This document shows positions 40,432 through 48,472 of a DNA stretch of 64,000 bases, piece by piece. Position numbers and translations under genes: made by a program. This DNA comes from an uncultured Rhodoferax sp. (lineage in GTDB: Bacteria > Pseudomonadota > Gammaproteobacteria > Burkholderiales > Burkholderiaceae_C). The stretch lies in the NCBI RefSeq assembly GCF_946221635.1, contig NZ_CAMIHB010000005.1, positions 62,001 to 126,000 on the forward strand. Direction: 5' to 3'. Under the pieces are notes generated by a model. The model was not told the DNA's origin. It searched no databases and worked only from the letters and a program-made list of their open reading frames with translations. Each line of letters begins with the position of its first letter. The first letter of the stretch is position 1.

Positions 40432-41259
40432 GTGACGCTGCTCGTCGGTTGCGATTTCTCCAGCAGCCCCTCCAGGCGCAAGCAGATCGTGCTCGCGACA
40501 GGGCAGATGGAGCGTGGCAGGCTCACGCTGCAGGGGCTGGAACGCCTGAGCACGCTGGATGCCTTCAGCGCCTGGTTGGCCCGGCCCGTGGCGTGGGTGG
40601 GTGGTTTTGACATGCCTTTTGGCTTGCCGCGTGAGCTGGTGCAGGCCTTGGATTGGCCCTTGGACTGGGAGGCCTGCATCCGCCACTACGCCAGCCTCTC
40701 GCGGGAACAGATTCGCACGCAATTCGCGGCGTTTTGCGATGCGCGCCCCGTGGGCTCCAAATTTGCACACCGCGCCACCGATAGGCCTGCGGCGTCCAGC
40801 CCGTCCATGAAGTGGGTGAATCCGCCCGTGGCCTATATGCTCCATGCCGGGGTGCCCCGCCTGCTGGATGCCGGTGTGTACCTCCCCGGTCTGCAGTCGG
40901 CGCAGGCTGCTGCAGACCGGGTGGCACTGGAAGCCTACCCGGCACTGCTGGCACGCGAAATGGTGGGAGGCCGCAGCTACAAGAGTGACGATGCGGCAAA
41001 GCACACACCCGAGCGCCTGATCGCCCGCAAAGACATCCTCCACGGTCTGGAAACGGGGCAGACGCACCTGGGACTGCGCCTCAAGCTCAGCCACGCACAG
41101 CGCGAGGTGCTGGCCGATGACGCCAGCGGGGACGCGTTGGACGCGGTGCTGTGCATGGTGCAGGCTGCCTGGGGCTGGCAGCAGCATGTGGCTGGCCATG
41201 GCCGCTACGGGCTGCCGGAGATGCTGGATCCCTTGGAAGGCTGGATTCTGAGCGCCTGA
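40432..41259 (+). CDS. DUF429 protein (predicted RNase H-like nuclease fold)
   Basis: 275 residues, GTG start at 40432 directly after the transporter stop. N-terminal LLVGCDFSSSPSRRKQIVLATG and GGFDMPFGLPREL match the DUF429 family, whose fold resembles RNase H with Asp residues in the active site. Also EAYPALLAREMVGGRSYK and DDASGDALDAVLCMVQAAW. No experimental role is known to me. Likely last gene of the folE-BLUF-transporter transcript. Confidence 0.82.
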   Translation: MTLLVGCDFSSSPSRRKQIVLATGQMERGRLTLQGLERLSTLDAFSAWLARPVAWVGGFDMPFGLPRELVQALDWPLDWEACIRHYASLSREQIRTQFAAFCDARPVGSKFAHRATDRPAASSPSMKWVNPPVAYMLHAGVPRLLDAGVYLPGLQSAQAAADRVALEAYPALLAREMVGGRSYKSDDAAKHTPERLIARKDILHGLETGQTHLGLRLKLSHAQREVLADDASGDALDAVLCMVQAAWGWQQHVAGHGRYGLPEMLDPLEGWILSA

Positions 41260-41275
41260 TCGATGGTGCGTGGGT

Positions 41276-42112
41276 CTACGCGGTGCGCGGCGCCACGGTT
41301 TCTTCGATCTTGAGGGCCAGTTGTGAAATGGCCAGCGCAGCCGGGCAGCCCGGCATGGTCTGCAACAGCAGCTGGCGGCGCATGACGGCCTGCCGCACCG
41401 AGGGGTCTGCGGGAATGTCGCCCATGTGCACAAGCTTGGGCGGCTTGCCGCTGCTGGAGCTGACAAAGCGGTCCAGCACCTGCTGGAGCTGCACCGTGAT
41501 GGCACGGCCATCGCCCAGGCGTGCAGTCTGGTTGATCACCATGCGTACCGTGCTGCGCTTTTGCTGGTTGGCCAGTACCTTGATGGTGGCGTAGGCGTCG
41601 GTCAGCGAGGTGGGTTCGGGCGTGGCCACCACCAACACCTCGGAAGCCAGGGACACCGCGAACAGCACCACGTCGGAAATGCCTGCGCCCGTGTCCAGCA
41701 GCACCACGTCGTAGTGGGGCACCAGGCCGGACATGATGCGCAGGAAGTCGTCCCGTACCTCGGGCGTCAGCCGCGAGTACTCCACCATGCCCGATCCCGC
41801 CAGCAGCACAGAGAATCCGCCCGGCGCGCGGATGATGGCTTCTTCCAGCTTGGCCTTGCCCGTGAACACATCGTGCAGTGTGGTCTTGGGGTAGAGATTG
41901 AGTACCACGTCCAGATTGGCCAGGCCCAGGTCGGCGTCCAGCACGAGCACGCGCAGTCCGCGCTTGGCCATGGCGGCCGCCAGGTTGGCCGAGACAAAGG
42001 TCTTGCCCACGCCGCCTTTGCCGCTGGTGATTGCGACCACCTTGCCCAGGGGCTTGAGCGGAACGCCCGTGTCGCCTCCGGCAGTTTCGGGAGGATTCAG
42101 CACGTCAGACAT
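41276..42112 (-). CDS. MinD/ParA-family ATPase (FlhG/YlxH-like)
   Basis: 278 residues. Deviant Walker A SGKGGVGKT at 30-38, LDADLGLANLDVVL switch I region, and LLDTGAGISDVVLF Walker B. It resembles the FlhG/YlxH class that controls flagellar number or cell-pole placement, not MinD (no clear C-terminal amphipathic helix). No flagellar gene is in the window. Its ATG overlaps the stop of the upstream diguanylate cyclase (ATGA), implying a joint function. Confidence 0.88.
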   Translation of the reverse strand: MSDVLNPPETAGGDTGVPLKPLGKVVAITSGKGGVGKTFVSANLAAAMAKRGLRVLVLDADLGLANLDVVLNLYPKTTLHDVFTGKAKLEEAIIRAPGGFSVLLAGSGMVEYSRLTPEVRDDFLRIMSGLVPHYDVVLLDTGAGISDVVLFAVSLASEVLVVATPEPTSLTDAYATIKVLANQQKRSTVRMVINQTARLGDGRAITVQLQQVLDRFVSSSSGKPPKLVHMGDIPADPSVRQAVMRRQLLLQTMPGCPAALAISQLALKIEETVAPRTA

Positions 42113-42918
42113 CAAAACACCCTCTGCATGGCGCCCTTGCCGTTCCCGTCGGAGGAATCAGCAGTGGCGCTTTCGATCCAGGCGGGTTCGCCCAGCGACA
42201 AGTGTCCGAACAGAAGGCTTTTCTCTTCGGCACTGACAAACACTTCCTGTTGTTGGTCCAGAAACACGCGGTTGCGGCCCTCGGCCTTGGCGCGGTAAAG
42301 CTGCAGGTCGGCCCGTTCGCTCCAGAGCGCAGCCGTGGAGCGCACCCATTCCGGTGCAAAAGCCCCCCCCACGCTGATGGTGACCCGGATGGACTGTCCC
42401 GGAGCAATCTGGATGTCCATGCTTTCGATGGTCTTGCGAATGCGTTCAGCCACGATGGTGCCGTAGGCGGTGTGGCAGCTGGGCAGCATGATGGCGAACT
42501 CTTCGCCACCCAGGCGCGCCACCGTGTCCATGGGACGCACACAGCCCAGCAGTGTCTTGGCAATCGCCTGCAATACCAGGTCACCGGCGTGGTGACCATG
42601 CGTGTCGTTGACGAGTTTGAAGTAGTCAATGTCCAACGTGAGCAGCAGGGCCGGTTCGCCGGAGCGTGCTACCACGTCGATGGCGCGGTCCACTACGGCC
42701 TTGAAGTGGCGGCGGTTGGCCAGGCCGGTCAGCGGATCCTTGAGGGATAGCTCACACAGGCCATCGATGATGGCCTGCAGATGGGCGGTGGCCGAGGCGT
42801 CGGCCGAGGGCAGATTCAGTTCCGGGCCGTGGTCCAGCAGCGCACGCGCATCGTCCAGCCGCAGGTCCTGCAGTTCTATGGAAGGGGGGGATGCATTGGT
42901 GGACACGAGGGGCGCCAT
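42112..42918 (-). CDS. Diguanylate cyclase (GGDEF domain)
   Basis: 268 residues: a short helical N-terminus, DPLTGLANRRHF at about 61-72, LTLDIDYFKLVNDTHGH, GGEEF active site at 137-141, and the inhibitory RPMD (RxxD) site five residues before it, then YRAKAEGRNRV. Makes c-di-GMP with product inhibition; no membrane segment, so cytosolic. ATG at 42918 chosen over an upstream TTG. Translationally coupled to the MinD-like ATPase gene downstream. Confidence 0.9.
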   Translation of the reverse strand: MAPLVSTNASPPSIELQDLRLDDARALLDHGPELNLPSADASATAHLQAIIDGLCELSLKDPLTGLANRRHFKAVVDRAIDVVARSGEPALLLTLDIDYFKLVNDTHGHHAGDLVLQAIAKTLLGCVRPMDTVARLGGEEFAIMLPSCHTAYGTIVAERIRKTIESMDIQIAPGQSIRVTISVGGAFAPEWVRSTAALWSERADLQLYRAKAEGRNRVFLDQQQEVFVSAEEKSLLFGHLSLGEPAWIESATADSSDGNGKGAMQRVF

Positions 42919-43006
42919 AGGTTCGCAAAGCGTGAACAAAGTCTAACAGGAAGCATTGTCGCCAAAGGCAGAATTTGCCCGGTCTTGCGAAGGGTTCTGC
43001 GCTGCT

Positions 43007-43756
43007 TCAGCGAATGGCACATACAGGGCAATGGGCCTGCCGCGGCAGGCGTACCGGCGTCCATTCCATGCTGTGCCCATCGAGCATGAGCAGGCGGCCG
43101 CTCAGGCCGGACGTCATGCCCAGCACCAGTTTCAGCGCCTCTGCGGCCTGCATGGCGCCTATGACCCCTACCAGGGGTGCAAAAACGCCCATGGTGGCGC
43201 ATTGGGTCTGCGGCGGCTGTTCGTTCGGCGGGAAGGCGCAGGCGTAGCAGGCACAGGCCGCGTCGCGTGCGTCGAAGACGCCTATCTGACCGTCAAAGCG
43301 GATGGCGGCACCGGACACCAGCGGTTTGTGCGCCGCCACACAGGCGGCGTTCACGGCATGGCGGGTGCCGAAGTTGTCGCTGCAGTCCAGCACCACATCG
43401 GCCTTTCCTACCCAGTGGGGCAGGGACTCCCCATCTGCGGCGGCTTGGATGGCCTGGACTTGCACCAGGGGATTGAGGGCCTGCAGCGCCTGGGTCAGCG
43501 AATCCACCTTGGGCTGCCCTACACGGGCCGTAGTGTGGGCAATCTGGCGTTGCAGATTGGTGAGATCAACCGTGTCGGGGTCCAGCACCGTGATCTGGCC
43601 GACACCCGCGGCAGCCAGGTACATGGCTGCCGGGCAACCCAGCCCGCCTGCACCAATGATCAGCGCATGGGCCGTGTTGAGCCGTTCCTGCCCTTCAATG
43701 CCGATCTCATCCAGAAGAATGTGCCGCGAATAGCGCAGCAGCGCATCGTCCTGCAT
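43007..43756 (-). CDS. moeB: Adenylyltransferase of the MoeB/ThiF/HesA family
   Basis: 249 residues. Activates the C-terminus of a ubiquitin-like sulfur carrier (MoaD or ThiS) by adenylation. ATP-binding GAGGLGCPAAMYLAAAGVG near 35-53, DxDTVDLTNLQRQ, zinc cysteines in ACYAC and CPVC, and a cysteine in QCATMGVFAPLVGVIG. MoeB and ThiF cannot be told apart firmly; no other molybdopterin or thiamine gene is adjacent. Six bases after ctpA on the same strand. Confidence 0.88.
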   Translation of the reverse strand: MQDDALLRYSRHILLDEIGIEGQERLNTAHALIIGAGGLGCPAAMYLAAAGVGQITVLDPDTVDLTNLQRQIAHTTARVGQPKVDSLTQALQALNPLVQVQAIQAAADGESLPHWVGKADVVLDCSDNFGTRHAVNAACVAAHKPLVSGAAIRFDGQIGVFDARDAACACYACAFPPNEQPPQTQCATMGVFAPLVGVIGAMQAAEALKLVLGMTSGLSGRLLMLDGHSMEWTPVRLPRQAHCPVCAIR

Positions 43757-43762
43757 GGAGGA

Positions 43763-45199
43763 TCAGTTTTCCTTACTTTCTTCCTTGCGTTCAGTCAGGG
43801 TCTTGCTGACCAGAACGGCTTTGCCCTTGAGCTGGTTGAGGGCCTGTTGCAGCTGGAAGTCCTTGTCGGAGCCGAACTCCGGCACCTTGCGTTCGGCCAC
43901 CGGTTTGCGGGACTCTTCTTCAAGGCGTTTGAGGGCTTCCTCGCGTGCCTTTTCACGTGCCGGGTCCTTCTTTTCTTCGCCCTGGCCGCTGGTCAGATGT
44001 TTCTCCAGGTCTGCTTCACGCATGCGCAGGGCGGCATAGGGGCTGCCTTCCTCGGTTTCATCCACCCAGACATCGGGAACGATGCCCTTGGCCTGGATCG
44101 ATTTGCCGCTGGGCGTGTAGTAGCGCGAGGTGGTGATCTTCAGGCCAGTGTCCGGGCCCAGGGGGCGGAAGGTCTGTACCGAGCCCTTGCCAAAGGTTTG
44201 GCTGCCCATGATGGTGGCACGCTTGTGGTCCTGCAGGGCGCCGGCCACGATCTCGCTGGCAGAGGCAGAGCCTTCGTTGACCAGCACGATGAGCGGGATC
44301 TTCTTCAGGGTGGAGGGCAGGGCGCGCAGGGCATCCGAACCGTCGCGGCCCATGTAGTCGCGCGACGTGGCCTTGAGCACCTGCTTGCTTTCGGGCGTCT
44401 GGCCGTTGGTGGACACCACGGTCACGTTTTCGGGCAGGAAAGCGGCAGAGATCGCCACGGCTGCATTGAGCAGACCGCCCGGATCGTTGCGCAGGTCCAG
44501 CACCAGGCCCTTGAGCCGGGGTTCCTGCTTGTTGATTTCCTCGAACTTCTTGACGAAGTCGTCCACCGTGCGTTCCTGAAACTGGCTGATGCGCACCCAG
44601 GCGTAGCCGGGCTCCACCACCTTGCCGCGCACCGATTGCTGTTTGATCTCTTCGCGTGTGATCGTCACGGGGAAGGTGCGGTTCTCGTCCTTGCGGTAGA
44701 TGGTCAGCAGCACCTTGGTGTTGGGCTCGCCGCGCATGCGCTTGACCGCCTCGTTGAGGGTCAGGCCCTTGACGGCGGTATCGTCGATCTTGGTGATCAG
44801 GTCATTGGTCTTGAGACCGGCGCGGAAGGCGGGCGAACCCTCGATGGGGGAGACGATCTTGACCAGGCCGTCTTCCTGTGAGATCTCGATGCCCACACCG
44901 ACGAACTTGCCGGACGTGCCTTCACGAAATTCCTTGAAGGATTTCTTGTCAAAGTACTGGGAGTGCGGGTCCAGGCTGGACACCATGCCGGAGATGGCGT
45001 CGGTGATGAGTTTTTTCTCATCCACCGGTTCCACGTAATCGCTCTTGACCATGCCGAACACGGCGGCAAGCTGTTGCAACTCTTCGAGCGGTAGCGGGGC
45101 CAGTGTGCTGCGTGCCACGGTCTGCAGCGACACCGTGGTGAGTGCGCCGGCCAATGCGCCCAATGCAATCCAGCCGGTAATTTTCAGTTTGTGACCCAT
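43763..45199 (-). CDS. ctpA: C-terminal processing (tail-specific) peptidase with PDZ domain
   Basis: 478 residues, peptidase family S41A. N-terminal membrane anchor or signal (ITGWIALGALAGALTTVSLQTV), PDZ domain (about 90-170), and the Ser/Lys dyad: Ser313 in NEGSASASEIV and Lys338 in TFGKGSVQTF. A charged C-terminal tail (KDPAREKAREEALKRLEEE) follows. Acts in the periplasm on envelope proteins or on peptidoglycan hydrolases. ATG at 45199 chosen. Between gpmA and moeB on the same strand. Confidence 0.93.
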   Translation of the reverse strand: MGHKLKITGWIALGALAGALTTVSLQTVARSTLAPLPLEELQQLAAVFGMVKSDYVEPVDEKKLITDAISGMVSSLDPHSQYFDKKSFKEFREGTSGKFVGVGIEISQEDGLVKIVSPIEGSPAFRAGLKTNDLITKIDDTAVKGLTLNEAVKRMRGEPNTKVLLTIYRKDENRTFPVTITREEIKQQSVRGKVVEPGYAWVRISQFQERTVDDFVKKFEEINKQEPRLKGLVLDLRNDPGGLLNAAVAISAAFLPENVTVVSTNGQTPESKQVLKATSRDYMGRDGSDALRALPSTLKKIPLIVLVNEGSASASEIVAGALQDHKRATIMGSQTFGKGSVQTFRPLGPDTGLKITTSRYYTPSGKSIQAKGIVPDVWVDETEEGSPYAALRMREADLEKHLTSGQGEEKKDPAREKAREEALKRLEEESRKPVAERKVPEFGSDKDFQLQQALNQLKGKAVLVSKTLTERKEESKEN

Positions 45200-45259
45200 A
45201 AGTATTCCTGTGCCGCACCAATATACACCTTGGAGGTCACTCTTTCGCACCAGTTCCCG

Positions 45260-45288
45260 CACCAGCCCACTATTTCAGCGGGCTGGTG
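45260..45288 (-). other. Stem-loop between gpmA and ctpA
   Basis: CACCAGCCC pairs with GGGCTGGTG around an 11-base loop, just after the gpmA stop. No T run on the minus strand, so it may be a weak or factor-dependent terminator or an RNA end protector. Confidence 0.5.
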
Positions 45289-45307
45289 TGTCAAGAGAGG
45301 CCTGGAT

Positions 45308-46051
45308 TCAGGCCTTGCCCTGGGACGCCACGGCGGCAGCGGCCTTGGCTGCGGCTTCGGCGTCGCCCAGGTAGTAGTGGCGGATGGGCTTGAGCTCGGC
45401 GTCGAGTTCGTAGACCAGCGGAATGCCATTGGGAATGTTCACACCCACGATGTCGTCATCGGAGATGTTGTCCAGGTACTTGATCAGCGCCCGGATGGAG
45501 TTGCCGTGGGCGGCCACGACGATGCGCTTGCCAGCCTTGATGGCGGGCGCCATGGATTCGTTCCAGAAAGGCAGCACGCGTGCCACGGTGTCTTTCAGGC
45601 ACTCGGTCAGCGGCACCTGCTCGGCCTGCAGCTTGGCGTAGCGGATGTCGGAGCGTTCGCTGCGCGGGTCGGTGGCTTCCAGCGCGGGCGGGGGCGTGTC
45701 ATAGCTACGGCGCCAGACCAGCACCTGTGCGTCGCCGTATTGCTTGGCCATGTCGGCCTTGTTGAGGCCCTGCAGGGCGCCGTAGTGGCGTTCGTTGAGG
45801 CGCCAGCTGTGGACTACCGGCAGCCAGGTGCGGTCCATTTCGTCCAGGCAGTGCCACAGCGTGCGGGTAGCGCGCTTGAGCACGCTGGTGTAGGCCACGT
45901 CGAACTCGTAGCCATCGGCCTTGAGCAGGCGGCCGGCATTCTTGGCCTGTTCCACACCGGTGGGGGTCAGGTCCACATCGGTCCAGCCGGTGAAGCGGTT
46001 TTCGAGGTTCCAGGTGGATTCGCCGTGGCGTACGAGAACGAGTTTGTACAT
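45308..46051 (-). CDS. gpmA: 2,3-Bisphosphoglycerate-dependent phosphoglycerate mutase
   Basis: Interconverts 3- and 2-phosphoglycerate in glycolysis. 247 residues: catalytic LVRHGESTWN (His11), RATRTLWHCLDEMD, WRLNERHYGALQGLNK, AAHGNSIRALIKYL and NIPNGIPLVYEL. A short Ala-rich tail ends the protein. ATG at 46051 gives the conserved MYKLVLVRHG start. Divergent from the rhodanese gene. Confidence 0.97.
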   Translation of the reverse strand: MYKLVLVRHGESTWNLENRFTGWTDVDLTPTGVEQAKNAGRLLKADGYEFDVAYTSVLKRATRTLWHCLDEMDRTWLPVVHSWRLNERHYGALQGLNKADMAKQYGDAQVLVWRRSYDTPPPALEATDPRSERSDIRYAKLQAEQVPLTECLKDTVARVLPFWNESMAPAIKAGKRIVVAAHGNSIRALIKYLDNISDDDIVGVNIPNGIPLVYELDAELKPIRHYYLGDAEAAAKAAAAVASQGKA

Positions 46052-46157
46052 GGTATGGGTGGCTAAACAGTAGGGGAAACCGGGCTGCGGGCCCGGCGGC
46101 GTACGGCCTGCCATTCTAAAATGCCGGGTTCATGCCCAGTAACCAACAAGGAACATT

Positions 46158-46565
46158 GTGAAATTTATTATCGATAACTGGTACCTGATTGCGATTGCCC
46201 TGGCGTCCGGCGGCTTGCTGCTGTGGCCGGTGCTGCAGGGTGCCACCGTGGCCGGCATCGACCCCAACGCGGTGGTGCAGCTGATCAACCGCGAGAAGGC
46301 GGTGGTGGTCGACGTGTCTGAAGCTGCGGAGTTTGCACAGGGCCATATCGTGGGCGCCAAGAACGTGGCGTTGGCCGAGCTGGAGACCAAGCTGACGGGG
46401 GTGGCAAAAAACAAGGCTTTGCCCCTGGTGCTGGTGTGTGAGAGCGGTGCGCGTTCCGCCCGTGCCGTGGCAACCGCCAAGAAACTGGGTTACGAGCAGG
46501 CCCAATCGCTGGCGGGCGGGCTCAAAGCCTGGAAAGCGGCTAATCTGCCTGTTGAAAAGGCCTGA
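46158..46565 (+). CDS. Membrane-anchored rhodanese-like protein
   Basis: 135 residues: one N-terminal transmembrane helix (NWYLIAIALASGGLLLWPVL) and a single rhodanese domain with the active cysteine in LVCESGARSARAV. GTG at 46158, preceded by AAGGA. Likely a sulfurtransferase or sulfur carrier with its domain facing the cytoplasm or periplasm. It begins the rhodanese-grxC-secB-gpsA run conserved in betaproteobacteria. Confidence 0.9.
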   Translation: MKFIIDNWYLIAIALASGGLLLWPVLQGATVAGIDPNAVVQLINREKAVVVDVSEAAEFAQGHIVGAKNVALAELETKLTGVAKNKALPLVLVCESGARSARAVATAKKLGYEQAQSLAGGLKAWKAANLPVEKA

Positions 46566-46595
46566 ACCAGGCCCGTGAACCCATCAGGAAGCCCC

Positions 46596-46859
46596 ATGCA
46601 AGCCGTCAAGATGTACACCACCGCCGTCTGCCCCTATTGCGTGCAGGCCAAGCGCATTCTCAAGTCCAAAGGCGTGGAGACCATTGAGGAAATCCGTGTC
46701 GACGCCCACCCCGAAGAGCGTATGAAGATGATGGAGATCACTGGCCGGCGCACCGTGCCGCAGATTTTCATTGGCGATACCCACGTGGGCGGTTGTGACG
46801 ACCTCATGGCGCTGGACAGCCGGGGGGGGCTGGTGCCGCTGCTGGCCGCAGCGGCCTGA
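46596..46859 (+). CDS. grxC: Dithiol glutaredoxin
   Basis: 87 residues with the CPYC active site (VKMYTTAVCPYCVQAK), the cis-proline stretch RRTVPQIFIG and GGCDDLMALD. Reduces disulfides and glutathionylated proteins. ATG at 46596 gives the normal length; a GTG at 46575 would add seven residues. Closed by a hairpin before secB. Confidence 0.95.
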   Translation: MQAVKMYTTAVCPYCVQAKRILKSKGVETIEEIRVDAHPEERMKMMEITGRRTVPQIFIGDTHVGGCDDLMALDSRGGLVPLLAAAA

Positions 46860-46890
46860 CATAATTCCCCGCGAACGAAATTCCTTCGTC

Positions 46891-46920
46891 AGCCCGCCTG
46901 GCATACCGCCGGCGGGCTTT
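46891..46920 (+). terminator. Stem-loop terminator between grxC and secB
   Basis: AGCCCGCC pairs with GGCGGGCT, followed by TTTGTATTTGTTT, a moderate T tract. Lies in the 86-base gap before secB. Confidence 0.7.
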
Positions 46921-46945
46921 GTATTTGTTTAGAAAGACTGTTGCC

Positions 46946-47389
46946 ATGGCAGACCAAGATCCCGTATTCCAGATCCAGCGCGTGTACCTGAAGGAAGCAT
47001 CGCTGGAGCAACCCAACTCGCCCGCCATCCTGCTGCAACAGGAACAGCCCTCCGTGGACATCCAGCTCGGTGTGGAAGCTGCCCCCGTGGCCGATGGCGT
47101 GTTCGAAGTGAGCGTGACCGCTACCGTCACTACCAAGATCGAAGACAAGACCGTGTTCCTCGTGGAAGCCAAGCAGGCCGGCATCTTTGAAATCCGCAAC
47201 CTGCCCCAGGAACAGTTGAGCCAGATCATGGGCATTGCCTGCCCGCAGATCGTGTACCCCTACCTGCGCGGCAACGTGGCTGACCTGATCCAGCGCGCCG
47301 GTTTCCCGCCCGTGCATCTGTCGGAAATCAACTTCCAGGCCATGTTCGAGCAGCAACGTGCCGAGGCGGCCGGCGGCCTGCCCCAGTAA
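46946..47389 (+). CDS. secB: Protein-export chaperone SecB
   Basis: Tetrameric cytosolic chaperone that keeps precursor proteins unfolded and passes them to SecA. 147 residues: QDPVFQIQRVYLKEASLEQPN, YEVSVTATV-like strand (FEVSVTATVTTKIEDKTVFL), IMGIACPQIVYPYLRGNVADLIQRAGFPPVHLSEINF. Full length. gpsA follows; the 54-base gap is mostly a repeat copy. Confidence 0.97.
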   Translation: MADQDPVFQIQRVYLKEASLEQPNSPAILLQQEQPSVDIQLGVEAAPVADGVFEVSVTATVTTKIEDKTVFLVEAKQAGIFEIRNLPQEQLSQIMGIACPQIVYPYLRGNVADLIQRAGFPPVHLSEINFQAMFEQQRAEAAGGLPQ

Positions 47390-47404
47390 GTGGGTTTGAG
47401 GCCT

Positions 47405-47456
47405 TTTAGGCCTCTAGCCCCCATGGATATTGCGCAGACAGCTATGAAAATCATAG
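47405..47456 (-). repeat. 41-bp core repeat, copy 9 (secB-gpsA, includes the gpsA start)
   Basis: Plus strand: TAGCCC, ten variable bases, TTGCGCAGACAGCTATG, AAAATCATAG. The palindromic arms CTATG/CATAG contain the gpsA start: the ATG at 47444 lies in the first arm and codons 2-4 complete the second. Confidence 0.85.
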
Positions 47457-48472
47457 TGTTAGGGGCCGGCGCCTGGGGAACGGCCCTGGCCGTCAGCGCT
47501 GCGCGCAAGCCGCAACCTGGCCGCACGGTCATGCTCTGGGCGCGCGATGCGGCGCTGGTCGCCGACATGGCGGCGCGGCGTGAGAACGCACGCTACCTTC
47601 CCGGCCAGACCTTGCCCCCAACTCTCTTGCTCAGTGGCGATCCGTTGCCGGCCTTGCTGGCGGAGGTGTCGGCCACGGATCTCGTGGTGGTAGCCACTCC
47701 CATGGCCGCACTGCGCGGCATGCTGAGCCGCTTGCAGCAGGTGGCTGCACCGGTGGCCTGGTTGTGCAAGGGTTTTGAATCCTCGGTGCAGGGGGCCCAT
47801 GGTTTGTTGGGCCATGAGGTGCAGGCCCAGGCTGCTCCGGGGCTGTGCGCGGGCGTGCTCAGCGGTCCCAGTTTTGCACAGGAAGTGGCTGCCGGTCAGC
47901 CCACGGCGCTGGTGGCCGCCAGCGCCCACGCGCGGGTACGCGATGCCCTGGTGGCGGCGTTCCACGGCAGTTCCCTGCGGGTCTACGCGAACGAGGACGT
48001 GGTGGGTGTGGAGGTGGGGGGCGCCGTGAAGAACGTACTCGCCATTGCCACCGGCCTCTGCGATGGCCTGCAATTGGGCCTGAATGCGCGCGCCGCCTTG
48101 GTCACGCGTGGCCTGGCCGAAATCACCCGCCTGGGCCTGGCGCTGGGGGCCAAGCCGGAAACCTTCATGGGACTGAGCGGTCTGGGAGACCTGGTGCTGA
48201 CCGCCACGGGCGATCTTTCACGCAACCGCAAGGTCGGCCTGGCACTGGCCCAGGGACAGACGCTGGAGCAGGCGGTGCAGGCGCTGGGCCACGTGGCCGA
48301 AGGCGTCTACAGCGCGCGCACCGTGCTGCAGCGCGCGCGCCATCTGGGCGTGCCCATGCCGATCACCGAAGGCGTGGTGGATCTGCTGGACGGCCGGCTC
48401 AGCCCGGCACAGGCGGTCGCGACCCTGATGGGCCGCGAACCCACGGCGGAAGGAAGTGTGAACAGGCCCTAG
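47444..48472 (+). CDS. gpsA: NAD(P)H-dependent glycerol-3-phosphate dehydrogenase
   Basis: Reduces dihydroxyacetone phosphate to sn-glycerol 3-phosphate for phospholipids. 342 residues: nucleotide-binding GAGAWGTALA near 7-16, LCKGFESSVQG, SGPSFAQEVAAGQPTALV, GVEVGGAVKNVLAIATG (catalytic Lys) and GLSGLGDLVLTATGDLSRN. The conserved start MKIIVLGAGAWG uses the ATG at 47444, which is inside a repeat; an in-frame ATG at 47423 would add MDIAQTA, also repeat-derived. No Shine-Dalgarno is apparent. The stop overlaps the convergent dctP stop. Confidence 0.95.
   Translation: MKIIVLGAGAWGTALAVSAARKPQPGRTVMLWARDAALVADMAARRENARYLPGQTLPPTLLLSGDPLPALLAEVSATDLVVVATPMAALRGMLSRLQQVAAPVAWLCKGFESSVQGAHGLLGHEVQAQAAPGLCAGVLSGPSFAQEVAAGQPTALVAASAHARVRDALVAAFHGSSLRVYANEDVVGVEVGGAVKNVLAIATGLCDGLQLGLNARAALVTRGLAEITRLGLALGAKPETFMGLSGLGDLVLTATGDLSRNRKVGLALAQGQTLEQAVQALGHVAEGVYSARTVLQRARHLGVPMPITEGVVDLLDGRLSPAQAVATLMGREPTAEGSVNRP

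Noticed and set aside
42956..44881. 641-codon plus-strand frame across moeB and ctpA
   Set aside because: Runs antisense through two genes with intact active sites and the gap between them.
46861..46900. ATAATTCCCC before secB as a promoter -10
   Set aside because: It is followed within 30 bases by the grxC/secB stem-loop, which would end such a transcript early; a promoter after the hairpin is more plausible but not clear.
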